NCBI GenBank assembly: GCA_023409735.1
Contig: JAEYRB010000041.1
Location: 57,293 to 121,292, forward strand
Source of the DNA: Bacillota bacterium
Lineage (GTDB): Bacteria > Bacillota > Clostridia > Acetivibrionales > DTU013
Direction of reading: 5' to 3'
DNA length: 64,000 nucleotides
In this document: positions 18,138-27,243 of the stretch, in pieces
Numbering within the stretch: position 1 is the stretch's first letter
Layout of the letters: each line of letters starts with the position of its first letter
Notes under the pieces: model-generated
The model's database searches: none
The model's input: only the letters and a program-made list of their open reading frames with translations
Told to the model about the DNA's origin: nothing
Made by a program: the position numbers and the translations under genes

Positions 18138-19820
18138 TTACTTGATAAACCTTTCATAAGCTGCTTGCTTAATTGAAAGCCATTTTTCAAGACCGGCCTT
18201 ATCTAATTCCTTTAGGAAGCCATCCCATTCGGCGTCAATCGTACCGTCTATGATCCATCTGCTGGCTTGACCTTCGATCAGATTGAATATATCATTCTGA
18301 AGCTTATTCATCTCACTGGCTTCTTCAGCAGTATAGAATACCGGAGGGAAGGGATCCTTATCTTTCAGTTCTTCCATGAATGTATTAATGAAGTTAACCT
18401 TTTCATCTGTTGATGGGAGCTTTAGTCTGTTGGTGTAAGCACTTGGAGGCATTGCAAGAATACCGGCATTACAGTTTGCGAAACGGTCTTCTGCGACACT
18501 CATGCCCTCAGGTGGCTTGCGGACATAAAGCGTACCATCCGGATTTTCAAGAACGCGTACTCCGATAGGGCCTTCAATATGCTCAATAGCGTTTGTTTCG
18601 TCGTAGAAATAATCGAGCCAGCGAATTGCAACCTCAGGAGTTTTGCAGGCCTTTGTGATCATACCCCATCCACGGACAGTACCGGGAAGTACCGCTTTGA
18701 AAAATACAGGTGTACGTCCACCAGGTCCCTTTAACAGCGGCATGTATTGGAAAGCAGCGTTGTTCGTCGGATTAGACACAGTGTCATTTTTATCCCAAAG
18801 CTGTGAGTAGCCGATTATTCCGGGCTCCATGTTGATTTTTGCAGCAAAATCAGCATTTTTAAGTGTGAAGCTTTCCACATCTATCAGACCTTCTCTGTAG
18901 AGCTTGGAGATCCAGGATATGGCTTCCTTGAACTCAGGCAATGTGGCCTGGCATATAACCTTGCCATTAACAACATCAGCATATGCCTCGGTCGGAGAGT
19001 TTCCTACAGCAAAACCGAATGAAGAGAACAGGTAGCTTAAGCCGTTGTTTTCAGAAATTGGTGAAGCACCATTTGTTATTGAGAATACCATTGGTATCTC
19101 GTCAGCTGTACCGCTTTTATTAGGGTCGCCTGTTTTAAAAGCTCTCAATACATTTTCGAATTCTTCAATAGTAGTAGGCATACTGAGGCCTAAATTATCA
19201 AGCCACATCTTATTTATAATGCCTACACCGTTAGTCGGCATCCACGGTCCTGAATTTACACGAGCAAGACTGTAGATGTTGCCATCAGGTGCTGTTATGT
19301 ACTTCTCAATATCGGGCATTTCCTTATAGAGGTTTTTGAAGTTAACAGCATAATCATCAATAAGCTTGTTCAAAGGGATAAACGTGCCCTCAGGCCCGTA
19401 TTTCGTAAGGTCAGATGACGGTATCATAGTCTCGATGATGTCCGGCAAATCACCTGTTGCGAGCATCAGGTTTTTCTTCTCGTTGAATGTGGAACCCATT
19501 GCCTGAATCCATTCAATGTGGACATTCATTACTTTTTCATCATTCTGGATAAGAGGCATTGTGTTTAGGTCGGATGGCATCTCAGCACGAGTCTGCGTGA
19601 GGACTCTTAGTGTCACCTTTTCGTCCGGGCAGATAGGGTAGCCTGTGGGGTTGAAGTTATTGACCTTGCCAGTTTCCTGAACTGTTGAAGAGGCAGCCGT
19701 TGAATCTTTAGATGCGGCAGATACGGACGCATTTTCCGGTGCAGCCTTACCGCATCCACTAAACAACATGACGAAAATGAATACAAGTGCCAAAGCTTTA
19801 ACTAGAGTTTTGTGTTTCAT
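18138..19820 (-). CDS. Extracellular solute-binding lipoprotein (LplA/YtcQ-like) for arabino-oligosaccharides
   Basis: A 560-residue lipoprotein: signal peptide with lipobox VMLFSGC (Cys about 23), a Ser/Ala/Thr-rich linker, then a large binding protein of the LplA type (TLRVLTQTRAEMPSDL; MLATGDLPDIIET; NGVGIINKMWLDNLG; ENPDGTLYVRKPPEG). The length of about 560 fits the long LplA/YtcQ class that works with LplB/LplC permeases. AAAGGGAGG precedes the ATG. It lies directly downstream of both permeases and upstream of abfA, so arabinose-containing oligosaccharide is the likely ligand. No ATPase gene is present; such importers usually share an MsmX-type ATPase encoded elsewhere. Confidence 0.9.
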   Translation of the reverse strand: MKHKTLVKALALVFIFVMLFSGCGKAAPENASVSAASKDSTAASSTVQETGKVNNFNPTGYPICPDEKVTLRVLTQTRAEMPSDLNTMPLIQNDEKVMNVHIEWIQAMGSTFNEKKNLMLATGDLPDIIETMIPSSDLTKYGPEGTFIPLNKLIDDYAVNFKNLYKEMPDIEKYITAPDGNIYSLARVNSGPWMPTNGVGIINKMWLDNLGLSMPTTIEEFENVLRAFKTGDPNKSGTADEIPMVFSITNGASPISENNGLSYLFSSFGFAVGNSPTEAYADVVNGKVICQATLPEFKEAISWISKLYREGLIDVESFTLKNADFAAKINMEPGIIGYSQLWDKNDTVSNPTNNAAFQYMPLLKGPGGRTPVFFKAVLPGTVRGWGMITKACKTPEVAIRWLDYFYDETNAIEHIEGPIGVRVLENPDGTLYVRKPPEGMSVAEDRFANCNAGILAMPPSAYTNRLKLPSTDEKVNFINTFMEELKDKDPFPPVFYTAEEASEMNKLQNDIFNLIEGQASRWIIDGTIDAEWDGFLKELDKAGLEKWLSIKQAAYERFIK

Positions 19821-19872
19821 TATTATCCTCCCTTTAAAGTTTATTTATTCAAGCAGTTGAACCTGCATGAAA

Positions 19873-20781
19873 TCAACCTTTTATCGCACCGACCATTATG
19901 CCGGTCACGAAATACTTCTGTACAAACGGATACAGCACAAGTACAGGAATGCTTGCAACAACGATGACTCCATATTTTAGAGTCTCAGCTACCTTTTGCC
20001 TCTCCAGCAGCGTCTCGATATCATCCATCATTGCAGTAGCCTGGTTTGAAAGCAATATGTCCCGCAGGACAAGCTGCAATGGCATAAGATTAGGCTTCGT
20101 TAAATAGAGCATTGCGTTGAAAAAAGAATTCCAGTGACTAATTGCATAGAAAAGTACCATGACAGATATTATTGCCGGTGACAATGGAAGAACTATCCTT
20201 CCGAAAAACCTCAGCGTACCACAGCCATCTATTGAGGCAGCATCAAGGAGGTCGTCAGGAATTGTGGATTCGAAGAAAGAGCGGGTTATCATAAGGTTCC
20301 ACACCTGTACTGCATTTGGAATAACCATAGCCCATATAGTATCTACCATATTGAGACCTCTGACGAGCATATAGCTCGGAATCATTCCTCCGCTGAAAAA
20401 CATGGTAAAAGCAATTATCGCCAGCAGTACTCTCCGGCCTCCCATTTCCTTTCGTGAAAGTGCATAGCCTCCGGTTATAGTACAAACAAGATTGATTGCC
20501 GTACCGAGAAGAGTATATATAATTGTATTTGCGTAGCCACTCCAAATCATTGTATATGAGAAAATTCTCGCATAACCGTCGAGATTGAATTCTCTCGGGA
20601 AAATAGTCACCTTGCCCACAGATATGAGCATAGGGTTACTCACTGAGGCTATAAGTATAAAATACAGCGGATATGCGCAGGCAACCAGGATCAAAAGCAT
20701 AACAATATATACAAACCCGTCGAAAACAATGTCGGATGCTGATCTTCTGATACGCCTTGTTTTTTTGATTGTTTCTATCAT
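19873..20781 (-). CDS. Carbohydrate ABC permease, LplC/YtcP type
   Basis: A 302-residue inner-membrane protein with six predicted membrane segments, beginning at about residues 22-42 (VYIVMLLILVACAYPLYFIL). The EAA loop that contacts the ATPase reads DDLLDAASIDGCGTLRFFGRIVLPLSP (about residues 175-201). The C-terminal YFVTGIMVGAIKG is typical of the LplC class. It starts 11 bases after the LplB-type gene with AAGGAGG in front. It forms the import channel with the 20793-21737 product. Confidence 0.9.
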   Translation of the reverse strand: MIETIKKTRRIRRSASDIVFDGFVYIVMLLILVACAYPLYFILIASVSNPMLISVGKVTIFPREFNLDGYARIFSYTMIWSGYANTIIYTLLGTAINLVCTITGGYALSRKEMGGRRVLLAIIAFTMFFSGGMIPSYMLVRGLNMVDTIWAMVIPNAVQVWNLMITRSFFESTIPDDLLDAASIDGCGTLRFFGRIVLPLSPAIISVMVLFYAISHWNSFFNAMLYLTKPNLMPLQLVLRDILLSNQATAMMDDIETLLERQKVAETLKYGVIVVASIPVLVLYPFVQKYFVTGIMVGAIKG

Positions 20782-20792
20782 ACATTACCTCC

Positions 20793-21737
20793 TTACCACA
20801 GGCTAGTGTCGGTCAATTTGCGTGACATAGAATTAACAAGGATTACAAGAGTAAAATTTATTATTGCGTTAAACAGACCTATGGCAGTGGCATAACTAAA
20901 TTCTGAATTTTGAAGGCCTATAGTGTAAACATAAGTCGAAATGATTTCGGAAGCCGATCTGTTGAGCGTGTTCTGCATCAAATAAGCTTTTTCAAATCCG
21001 ATAGACATAATACGTCCCATATTGAGCAACAGCATTGTAATGACCGTCGGCATTATACCCGGGATATCAATATGCATAACTCGCTTCAGCTTGGTTGCGC
21101 CATCCACCATCGCAGCTTCATGAAGCTCCCGACTGATGTTCGTCAGTGCTGCGATATATATTATGGCTGCCTGGCCTGTACTCTGCCATACACCCGACCA
21201 CACATAGATATGCTGGAAAAGCTCAGGTTTACCCATGAAGTAAACCGGCTGCCCACCTGCGAGCTTGATAAATACATTTACAATTCCGGTTTGCGGTGAT
21301 AAAAATACTGAAAGCATTCCGACCAGAACGACGGTCGAAATAAAATAAGGAGCATATGATACGGTCTGTACAAGCTTCTTAAAGCGTTTCGAGACTACCT
21401 GGTTAAGAAGCAGAGCGAAAATTATCGGCACAGGGAAGTTTGCAGCAAGGTTATATAGGCTAAGCGTAAGAGTGTTAAAAAATATTTCCCAGAAATTGTA
21501 GGTGTTGAAAAAAGCTTTAAAATGCTTAAGTCCTACAAATGGGCTGCCAAAAAAACCTTTTATGGGCGAAAAATCCTCAAAAGCTATAATAATGCCGAAC
21601 ATGGGGCCGTAAAGGAATATTGCAACATAAATGAGGGTAGGTGCAGCCAAAAGGTAAAGTCCCCAGTTTTTCCGAAAAAAGTCTCTTAACCTGGTGGGCA
21701 CACTTTTTTTATTCGCCGCTCTTACAATAACTTCCAT
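20793..21737 (-). CDS. Carbohydrate ABC permease, LplB/YteP type
   Basis: A 314-residue membrane protein with about six segments; the first is GLYLLAAPTLIYVAIFLYGPMFG after a basic N terminus. The EAA loop is ELHEAAMVDGATKLKRVMHIDIPGIMP. The end reads NSMSRKLTDTSLW, typical of LplB/YteP. The ATG overlaps the stop codon of the GH51-like gene (TAATG), with AAGGAG seven bases upstream, so translation is coupled. Partner of the LplC-type permease. Confidence 0.9.
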   Translation of the reverse strand: MEVIVRAANKKSVPTRLRDFFRKNWGLYLLAAPTLIYVAIFLYGPMFGIIIAFEDFSPIKGFFGSPFVGLKHFKAFFNTYNFWEIFFNTLTLSLYNLAANFPVPIIFALLLNQVVSKRFKKLVQTVSYAPYFISTVVLVGMLSVFLSPQTGIVNVFIKLAGGQPVYFMGKPELFQHIYVWSGVWQSTGQAAIIYIAALTNISRELHEAAMVDGATKLKRVMHIDIPGIMPTVITMLLLNMGRIMSIGFEKAYLMQNTLNRSASEIISTYVYTIGLQNSEFSYATAIGLFNAIINFTLVILVNSMSRKLTDTSLW

Positions 21738-23863
21738 TAGACCACTCCTTCTGCTTCAACTACTAATTCAGTAAACGAAAAGCTCGGCATTTCAAATGTA
21801 TTTGGATTGATTGATGAGACTGAAAAATATGAGTATTCATATTTTATGTTGCCATGTGAGGCGGCTGTTTCCTGTACGCGACCGCCTGAAGCTGACATAC
21901 GTCTCATTGCCGCTTTTATAAACGGCTTTCCAAGAGAAGAAAAATCAAGTGATACATGGGTGCCCTCATCGCAGCGGTTGAGAAGGTAAATTACAAGAGC
22001 GTTGCGATCCTTGTCCCAAGCTGCCTGGATCTCAGCTTCCTTGCGGTTAGACGGAGAGTAGTCATCAATTTTAAGAGGCCATGCTGCCCTCGTACGCGAC
22101 ATCTGCTCATAGATAAGACCGCAGGCTGAAAGCACAACATCTTCCTTTGGTGTCTCGATACAGGATTGTCCCGTGGTATTTGCAAGATTATTGAAGCACA
22201 TGAACTTAACAATACCGCCCAAACGATGATCCATCATTAGATTGGAAACAAGTGATAATGCATATATCCAGGTCCTGCGTGCCTCTCGAATAGTTATGCC
22301 GTTCTTTTTATAAAAATCTCCAACAAACGGTGCCGGAGAGGGGTCGCGATTTTGCAGGGCTTCCGTGTCTGCATAAAAGATTTGATGCTCATGAGTGGCA
22401 TTGAACCTGCGTACTGCGGCGATCTTTTTTGCCAGATTATCGGGTTCACATACACGGTCAGCCAGGAAGTCAACATACTCGCCGCACAAATCAAGTAATT
22501 CATCAATAAAAAACTTATAATAGTGATAAGAGCAAAGTCCGATTTTGATATTGGGATCAACGGCCTTCATTGCCTTAGAGTACTTAATGACAGTTTTTGC
22601 ATATTCCTCAACTGTAAACCAACGGAAGGTTTCATTATCCATTTCCCAGTAACGAACATTGTATGGTTCAGGGTGGCCATTTTTTGCACGCAAGGCACCC
22701 ATTTTTGTGGTTACCGCACCATTGCAATATTCTACCCATTCGGCGGCACATTGCACCCCGGCTTCTATGTCTGTGATACCAGAGAGGTCATACCCGTGAG
22801 GAGTATGTTGAGCAAAGCCCGGTGGGTCGATATTAACATCGCTGGCGAACAGAAAACGCTTATCAGGGTGGAAGAAATTGACAACCAGCATCGATTCACA
22901 GCCGATAACTTTACATAGCTGTAAAAACTCATCAGTTCCAACATCATTGTAATTTATATCACCCCAGAAGTACGATGGCTCCGGTTTACGGGAATCAAAC
23001 GGACCTATTGCATCGCGCCAGTCATGAAAGGATGCGAAGCAGCCGCCAGGGAAACGAATAAGCTTGGGATTCACCCTGCGTAGGCTGTCTACAACATCCT
23101 CACGCCAACCTGCAACCGTTTTGTCGGGCATCAGCGAAAAAGCGTCTAGCATCAGCTTTGTACCCGGAGCCAGAAACAGAGCAAAGGTTGCAAATCCGGT
23201 AAAGTTTATGTTTTTGAAACTCTTTTCTATTGTTCCGCCTTCGGTAGTTATTCCGTCCAGTGTGACAGAAAAAAGAGGGGCTTCCCAATCAATACTTTCA
23301 CAAGTTTCATAAAACCGTAGCTCAGCATCGGCAGCGCCCTCTCCGATATTTTTAAAATATCCCCTAAAATTATAAGCTTCACCGCTTCTTAAGTATTTTC
23401 CATTTTGAGCGATACCGCACATACGCACAGGCTCAAAATTGTATGCGGTCAGACAATGCTTGCCATAAACTCCACCCTCTATTTGATGGATTTGAATACT
23501 GTAGGCCGGAGCCCTGGATATTATGAAGGAGCAGTCTGGTGCCATAGAAAGTGTGCGGTCCTGCGATGGACAGGCATACCAACGGTTGTGCTCGTAGCCT
23601 GTATGGTACCACTCCTGTTTTGTCCAGTCGTCACCTATGACATCTTTGCCGCCAAACCAGTCGTAGGTCGCAGGGGTCAGTTGTTCGATTTTTTCAAAGC
23701 TTCGGTTAAAAAGCATTTCTGACCACATTCCCTCGACTTGATAGCCAAAGCCTACCTCAATGAAGTTACTGCAAAGCATGTCACTGACTTGAGTATCAAC
23801 CATTTCACAGTTAGATACTTTAAATACTTTCTTTCCGTTTTCAAATTCGCTTATATTTGTCAA
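21737..23863 (-). CDS. GH51-like alpha-L-arabinofuranosidase with an N-terminal beta-domain
   Basis: About 708 residues, no signal peptide. An N-terminal carbohydrate-binding-like beta region (about 20-250) precedes a GH51-type barrel: LIRFPGGCFASFHDWRDAIGP (about 270-290), then RYWEMDNETFRW with the probable acid/base Glu near 411, and FYADTEALQ with the probable nucleophile near 501. The C-terminal beta domain ends in FSFTELVVEAEG. The TTG at 23863 has GGTGGAG at normal distance, whereas the GTG nine bases upstream overlaps that site. First gene of the transport operon, so it likely acts on imported arabino-oligosaccharide of different linkage from abfA. The acid/base motif differs from the usual GNE. 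Confidence 0.8.
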   Translation of the reverse strand: MTNISEFENGKKVFKVSNCEMVDTQVSDMLCSNFIEVGFGYQVEGMWSEMLFNRSFEKIEQLTPATYDWFGGKDVIGDDWTKQEWYHTGYEHNRWYACPSQDRTLSMAPDCSFIISRAPAYSIQIHQIEGGVYGKHCLTAYNFEPVRMCGIAQNGKYLRSGEAYNFRGYFKNIGEGAADAELRFYETCESIDWEAPLFSVTLDGITTEGGTIEKSFKNINFTGFATFALFLAPGTKLMLDAFSLMPDKTVAGWREDVVDSLRRVNPKLIRFPGGCFASFHDWRDAIGPFDSRKPEPSYFWGDINYNDVGTDEFLQLCKVIGCESMLVVNFFHPDKRFLFASDVNIDPPGFAQHTPHGYDLSGITDIEAGVQCAAEWVEYCNGAVTTKMGALRAKNGHPEPYNVRYWEMDNETFRWFTVEEYAKTVIKYSKAMKAVDPNIKIGLCSYHYYKFFIDELLDLCGEYVDFLADRVCEPDNLAKKIAAVRRFNATHEHQIFYADTEALQNRDPSPAPFVGDFYKKNGITIREARRTWIYALSLVSNLMMDHRLGGIVKFMCFNNLANTTGQSCIETPKEDVVLSACGLIYEQMSRTRAAWPLKIDDYSPSNRKEAEIQAAWDKDRNALVIYLLNRCDEGTHVSLDFSSLGKPFIKAAMRRMSASGGRVQETAASHGNIKYEYSYFSVSSINPNTFEMPSFSFTELVVEAEGVV

Positions 23864-24243
23864 ATTCTCCACCCTTTCAGAAAGTTAATTAGAAATATAA
23901 AATTGTAACAAGAATATCGATCAAATAAGATATCAACCTCTACGATTAATATTATAAATAAAGTAAATATGTTAAGAACTAATCATTTTTTCAAAATACT
24001 ACAAATTTTTGTGGTGTTTTAACACGATAACCTAAGACAGATTTATATGTAAAAAATTGTATGGCTATCTTATAATTTTGAATAAAAAACAACGGCACAC
24101 ACTGAAGTCCGGCTATTGAAACCTGATCGTAAAAAGAATAATATATATAAAACAAATATATTATAGTAATTCGATGACCGAAGTGGCATACTTTAGTCAT
24201 TATACAGTATTTATATACATAATCCATTTTATGGGGGATTATA
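23864..24243. promoter_or_regulatory. Divergent spacer between the arabinofuranosidase operon and a TetR gene
   Basis: 380 bases, very AT-rich, that must hold the promoters of both directions. I see no clear operator pair or terminator, only weak dyads. No convincing short gene; a minus-strand frame overlapping the TetR start (23991-24389) is antisense. Confidence 0.4.
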
Positions 24244-24864
24244 ATGAATAAAGCCAATATAAGCAAAAAAAAGCTACAGGCAGCTGAGACAAAAAAAAAG
24301 ATATTTGAGGCTGCCCGGCAATTAATCAGTGTACATGGATTCGAGAATGTAAGCGTGGATTCCATTGTAGAAACTGCGGAAGTATCCAAAGGTGCATTTT
24401 ATGTTCATTTTAAATCTAAGGACGCCTTGGGAGCTGCATTGGTAAATTATTACACAAACTTGGCAGACATCGATTATAAAACCTTTTTAACAACAGTTAC
24501 CGATCAGATATCCGTCTTTGATGTCCTTGTTCTGTTAGCAGAAAAAATCTCCGATTTTCTAGCTGATGATATCGGATATGAAAATATGAGGGTTCTTTAT
24601 AGAGCACACTTAACAGATACGAATAATACGATACCTGCAATGAGCTATAGGCGGGAAATATATAAATTGTTCACCGAAGTATTGGAAAAAGGTGTCCGAC
24701 AGGGCGAGCTAAGGGAAGACATCTCGGTTGATTCTTTGGCAAGGCACTTAATTTTGGCTATTCGGGGGATTACCTATGAATGGTGTATCAGGTATCCGGA
24801 TTTCAACCTGAAGGAGCAGGTTTTGGAACACTTTAGGATACTGCTCTATGGGCTTAAAAGGTGA
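24244..24864 (+). CDS. TetR-family transcriptional regulator
   Basis: A 206-residue regulator. The N-terminal TetR domain is clear (KKKIFEAARQLISVHGFENV; VDSIVETAEVSKGAFYVHFKSKDAL, about residues 17-64). An all-helical ligand domain follows. GGGGGA lies five bases before the ATG. It is divergent from the arabinofuranosidase operon, but TetR proteins seldom control glycan use. The exporter at 25359-27071 has its own ArsR-type regulator, so the target of this one is uncertain. Confidence 0.88.
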   Translation: MNKANISKKKLQAAETKKKIFEAARQLISVHGFENVSVDSIVETAEVSKGAFYVHFKSKDALGAALVNYYTNLADIDYKTFLTTVTDQISVFDVLVLLAEKISDFLADDIGYENMRVLYRAHLTDTNNTIPAMSYRREIYKLFTEVLEKGVRQGELREDISVDSLARHLILAIRGITYEWCIRYPDFNLKEQVLEHFRILLYGLKR

Positions 24865-25129
24865 TAAGGCTGCATGGCTAAATCGGTACATGCACCTTTC
24901 TCTTAGCCGTTTATCCCATCAAACACTGTTTACTTCCATTGAAATGCCTTACCTGCTGCTCCAAGTATTTATTTATACCTTTTAGTAATCAATAATAGCA
25001 GATTGCGATTACACAGTTTCTGTTCATCACATTTATACAAACATCCATATCATCGAATAGTGTACCATTCCAGTCCCATATAACGCAGCTCTATCTCTCC
25101 AAACTAATCTTTCTCCTGTTCATATTGAG

Positions 25130-25231
25130 TTAACCTTTTGATAGAGTACCTGTATACAGTTCATAAAGGTGATTGTCAAAGTCATAAAAGTATAATGAAT
25201 ATTTAAGTCTTTCACAATAAAGGTTAACCGG
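25130..25231 (-). pseudogene. C-terminal tail of a FosB/glyoxalase (VOC)-type gene
   Basis: A 33-codon minus-strand frame ends in LYFYDFDNHLYELYTGTL before a stop. This closely follows the C-terminal pattern of FosB-like thiol transferases and related VOC proteins (the Asp/His-rich strand, the metal-ligand Glu, then HTGTL-like; here YTGTL). The rest of the gene (about 100 residues) is missing upstream, where a second gene tail begins six bases away. A relic only. Confidence 0.6.
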
Positions 25232-25237
25232 TTAATC

Positions 25238-25339
25238 TCATTCTATAAATTCTAACAAATAGCTGTAGCCGTGTTTTTTGAAGCCTAAGGATTCGTAAAA
25301 TCTATGAGCATTTTCAATAAAATAATTCCGGCAAATATA
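25238..25339 (-). pseudogene. C-terminal tail of a GNAT acetyltransferase gene
   Basis: Thirty-three codons ending NAHRFYESLGFKKHGYSYLLEF are the motif-B helix and last strand of a GNAT enzyme. The acetyl-CoA-binding part is absent; a stop codon at 25340-25342 and then the ABC exporter gene lie upstream. It is set six bases from the VOC tail at 25130-25231, so two gene ends are stacked head to tail. Confidence 0.6.
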
Positions 25340-25358
25340 TTAATTTGTTGATTTTTTA

Positions 25359-27071
25359 TCAAGCTGTTATAAGCTTCCCATTATTTTGAATAGGGAGGTT
25401 TACTAAATGATAAAATCCGGCTTTTCTTGATAAAAGCTCAGTTAAATTACCCATCTCTGCGACAATGCCATCTTCCATATAAATAATCTGATCATACTGT
25501 TCCAGTAAATCCGAGCTAAGATTGTGAGTAATCGTGATCAGCGTCAGATCATTAATTGCAAGCAGTCTGCTTTCAATATCATACGCTGTCTGCATGTCTA
25601 CGGCAGATGTACCTTCATCAAGTATGAGAATCTGCTTATGTCGGATTAAAGCCCTTGCGACCGCTACACGCTGGCGCTGGCCACCGGAAAGATTGGAACC
25701 GTTTTCTCCGACCTTCGATAAAAGTCCATCCGGCATGCGCTCAAGGAACTGTTCTACTCCGCTTGCTGCAAGCGCATTGTTTAAGTCCTTATCTGTAAAA
25801 GTATCGTATAAGCAAATATTCTCCCTGATACTATCGTCAAACATATAGATGTTCTGATGGATTACAGAAGCCATGCTCTGTATCTTTTCTATATCCAGAT
25901 CCCGCAAGCTTTTATCATCATATGCAATCGTTCCGTCATATGAAGAATAGTTTCCTGTTAGTAGCTTTATCAGTGTTGTTTTTCCGCATCCATTCTTTCC
26001 GACGAGCGCGTATTTTTTGCCTTTATGCAGCGTCAAGTTTATCTTCATAAGGATCGGCTGATCCGCACCATAGGCAAAGGACACGTCCTGTATTGCAATA
26101 CTATCCATAAAAGTTGGATCTGATGTTCCCGAAAACGATGTGTCCGTATAATCTGCTAATTCTTCAACTCGCTTGATAACAGGTTTGATGCTTTTAATTT
26201 TCGGAACATTCTGCAGAATCATCATAACGGGGCTAACAAATGTTCCTGAGAGTTGTATCAACGCAACCAGAGTACCTGCGGTTATACTTCCTTTAATGAT
26301 CAGATACGCTCCAATAAAAAGGCCGGAAAACTGAGTAAGATATGCCAGGATCTCAGAAACGCCTTCGTTTAGTGCAAACAGCTTATCAGCTTGGTATTTG
26401 ATGTTAGCTGTCTTATCGTTTTCATTTGCAAATTCCCTTTTAATATGATTGCCTATCTGAAAGGACTTGATAACCTCGTAGCCAGAAAAAAAATCCTTCA
26501 GCCTTGAAGTGAAGACTGACAATTGTTTTGAAATTGCTTCCTGCCTTGTCTGCAGGGATTTTCCCGTAAGACTGGGAAGAATAAGCATAACAATCAGACA
26601 TCCAATCAGACACAATGCAATTAACGGGCTGATCATAAATAGTAAAACAAGGGTTACAATGAACATAATAATATATTGCAGTGTCATCAAAGATGGAATG
26701 ATGTAGTTTTCTTCAATCAGGTTTATATCATTAGTAAAAGCAGATATGTAGTCTGCTGTATTGACGCCTGTAAAATCCTGAACACTTCTTTTGAAAATGC
26801 CATTAAAAGCTCTTTGCCGTAGCATTCTGGTAAGATTCCGGATGAGCCTTTTACTACATAAGGAATACAAGTAACCGATGACACCCAATGCGGTGATATA
26901 GATTACAGAAATTATCAGTATTATCCGGAAGGAAGACATATTTCCACTTATAGCAGTATCGATGACCTTTTGAAGAAGCTTTGCAAGAAACACAGCCGCT
27001 ACTGAGCACATGATATTCAGCAGAACTGTAATAATTAGTATCAGCTTGTTTTTTTTAAGGCATTCTTTCAT
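25359..27071 (-). CDS. ABC exporter, fused membrane and ATPase domains
   Basis: A 570-residue half-transporter. Six membrane segments lie in about residues 1-305 (first LILIITVLLNIMCSVAAVFL). The nucleotide-binding domain then shows Walker A GKNGCGKTT, the Q-loop SVIHQN, signature LSGGQRQR, Walker B ILILDEGTSAVD and switch His in TITHN. It would work as a homodimer or heterodimer exporting lipid, peptide or drug. RBS AAGGGGG lies seven bases from the ATG. The promoter at 27126-27154 is bracketed by two inverted repeats, and an ArsR-type regulator lies directly upstream. Intact despite lying beside gene relics. Confidence 0.9.
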   Translation of the reverse strand: MKECLKKNKLILIITVLLNIMCSVAAVFLAKLLQKVIDTAISGNMSSFRIILIISVIYITALGVIGYLYSLCSKRLIRNLTRMLRQRAFNGIFKRSVQDFTGVNTADYISAFTNDINLIEENYIIPSLMTLQYIIMFIVTLVLLFMISPLIALCLIGCLIVMLILPSLTGKSLQTRQEAISKQLSVFTSRLKDFFSGYEVIKSFQIGNHIKREFANENDKTANIKYQADKLFALNEGVSEILAYLTQFSGLFIGAYLIIKGSITAGTLVALIQLSGTFVSPVMMILQNVPKIKSIKPVIKRVEELADYTDTSFSGTSDPTFMDSIAIQDVSFAYGADQPILMKINLTLHKGKKYALVGKNGCGKTTLIKLLTGNYSSYDGTIAYDDKSLRDLDIEKIQSMASVIHQNIYMFDDSIRENICLYDTFTDKDLNNALAASGVEQFLERMPDGLLSKVGENGSNLSGGQRQRVAVARALIRHKQILILDEGTSAVDMQTAYDIESRLLAINDLTLITITHNLSSDLLEQYDQIIYMEDGIVAEMGNLTELLSRKAGFYHLVNLPIQNNGKLITA

Positions 27072-27094
27072 AACTAGACCCCCTTATGTTTAAT

Positions 27095-27112
27095 ATTAGA
27101 TTTCCATCTAAT
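27095..27112. promoter_or_regulatory. Operator 1 of the ABC exporter gene
   Basis: Perfect 7-bp arms ATTAGAT and ATCTAAT around TTCC. It lies about 7-24 bases downstream of the predicted transcription start and shares its half-site with operator 2 at 27154-27181. The position suits repression by blocking elongation or promoter escape. Confidence 0.65.
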
Positions 27113-27125
27113 TTATTTTACGCAA

Positions 27126-27154
27126 ATAATATCATTTTATTATATATGTGTCAA
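27126..27154 (-). promoter_or_regulatory. Sigma-A-type promoter of the ABC exporter gene
   Basis: On the minus strand TTGACA (27149-27154) and TATTAT (27126-27131) are separated by exactly 17 bases, a near-consensus housekeeping promoter. It is flanked on both sides by copies of the ATTAGAT dyad. Confidence 0.75.
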
Positions 27155-27181
27155 TTATATTAGATTAATATCTAATATAAT
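27154..27181. promoter_or_regulatory. Operator 2 of the ABC exporter gene
   Basis: A perfect inverted repeat with 12-bp arms (ATTATATTAGAT and its complement) around TAAT, abutting the -35 box. Its inner half-site equals that of operator 1, 64 bp centre to centre. The ArsR-type protein encoded just upstream is the obvious candidate to bind both. Confidence 0.7.
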
Positions 27182-27183
27182 TC

Positions 27184-27211
27184 ATAAAAAAATCCCGGTC
27201 CCATGCCGGGA
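27184..27211 (-). terminator. Terminator of the ArsR-type regulator gene
   Basis: On the minus strand TCCCGG and CCGGGA form a 6-bp GC-rich stem around a seven-base loop, followed by seven T residues. It lies about 30 bases past the regulator stop codon and separates its transcript from the exporter promoter. Confidence 0.8.
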
Positions 27212-27243
27212 ATAGTGCTTGTGTTTTTATCTTTGTTGAGAGG

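Noticed and set aside
23991..24389. 132-codon minus-strand frame across the TetR start
   Set aside because: Antisense to the TetR domain, no RBS and no family resemblance.
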